Assembly (NCBI GenBank): GCA_032209605.1
Contig: JASFXZ010000075.1
Span: forward strand, 744,001-808,000
Reading direction: 5' to 3'
DNA: 64,000 bases
Source: Mactromeris polynyma
Taxonomy: Eukaryota > Mollusca > Bivalvia > Venerida > Mactridae
Both the position numbers and the translations under genes were made by a program. Positions 63,772 to 64,000 of this stretch are shown here, in pieces (positions within the stretch are counted from its first letter, which is position 1; each line of letters starts with the position of its first letter). Under the pieces are notes generated by a model that was given only the letters and a program-made list of their open reading frames with translations, made no database searches and had not been told where the DNA came from.

Positions 63772-64000
63772 GTTTGTTAGCTCTTCGAGCATGTCATTGC
63801 AAGCTATCGTCGTCAGTGTTTGTCTGTTGTCTTTTGATTGTCATTGTCTACCCCTATTGATTTGTGGTCACTAGGTCAAAGGTCAATGTCACAGTGCCCT
63901 TTAATGGAAACACAGTTTCTTAATAATAATGTTTGAACACTAAGTTCTAGAGCGCTTAAATTTGGTAGGCATATTGGTCATAACCACTCGATGACACATG

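Larger units (their letters stand above)
61839..64000. repeat. Right arm of inverted duplication (copy of 43541-45697)
   Basis: Reads as the reverse complement of 45697 down to 43541 without large rearrangement, with a few percent mismatch and small indels. It begins immediately after the N gap and is still matching at the window end. Confidence 0.93.

Overview
This is eukaryotic nuclear DNA, AT-rich, with GT-AG introns, long intergenic stretches and many interspersed repeats. It is most likely from a bivalve mollusc. The repeats point that way: tRNA-derived SINEs with a 'cgttaaaccc...aaacaaac' type tail, a SINE with a 'cgtaaaagaacc' core, and many 'gaccttgacctt' / 'ggccataactc' dispersed repeats. 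So do the gene families, several of which are known for large expansions in molluscs and cnidarians. The species cannot be named from the sequence. No prokaryotic features are present.

Layout. 1-22183 is a satellite megablock. A 95-bp unit and a 168-bp unit alternate in blocks; the 168-bp unit is a dimer of diverged 84-bp half-units. Three copies of a non-satellite block (9567-10830, 13220-13911, 20461-21681) are embedded in it. A 200-N gap lies at 5547-5746, and sequence from there to about 12.8 kb looks like unpolished long-read consensus. 22.2-35.5 kb is gene-poor and holds two unrelated-looking minisatellites (24.87-25.49 kb; 33.61-34.21 kb), SINE and dispersed-repeat fragments and a tRNA-like sequence at 31.8 kb.

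35.6-60.7 kb carries the coding material. On + lies a decayed integrase-core gene (exons 35579-37449). On - lies a UIM + HECT E3 ubiquitin ligase gene (40604-45795). On + lies a two-exon P2X7-C-terminal-domain gene cut by an in-frame stop (48156-50592). On - lies an uncharacterised, widely repeated gene family (exons 53047-53304, 53875-53970, 58256-58324). Its long intron has been invaded by a complete 3.56-kb DNA transposon (54007-57566) with ~320-330-bp terminal inverted repeats, a TTA target duplication and an ORF with PIN/XPG-type nuclease motifs (Academ-like), interrupted by one TAG. On + lies a Myb/SANT-like gene (58742-60724) with a perfect CRE just upstream.

The last part is an anomaly. 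An A-rich, low-complexity stretch (61002-61560) leads into a second 200-N gap (61639-61838). After it, 61839-64000 is an inverted, diverged copy of 43541-45697 carrying the UIM exon and a broken HECT exon. This is either a real inverted duplication or an alternative haplotype joined in the wrong orientation.

Taken together the window is repeat and transposon territory with one plausible host gene (HECT), one probable host or domesticated gene (Myb/SANT-like) and several decaying genes. I did not find an operon-like or defence-like system. The most informative items are the satellite's higher-order structure, the Academ-like element and the splice-phase-supported exons of genes that no simple ORF scan would show. 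All exon models rest on reading frame, splice signals and remembered family motifs; no database search was possible.
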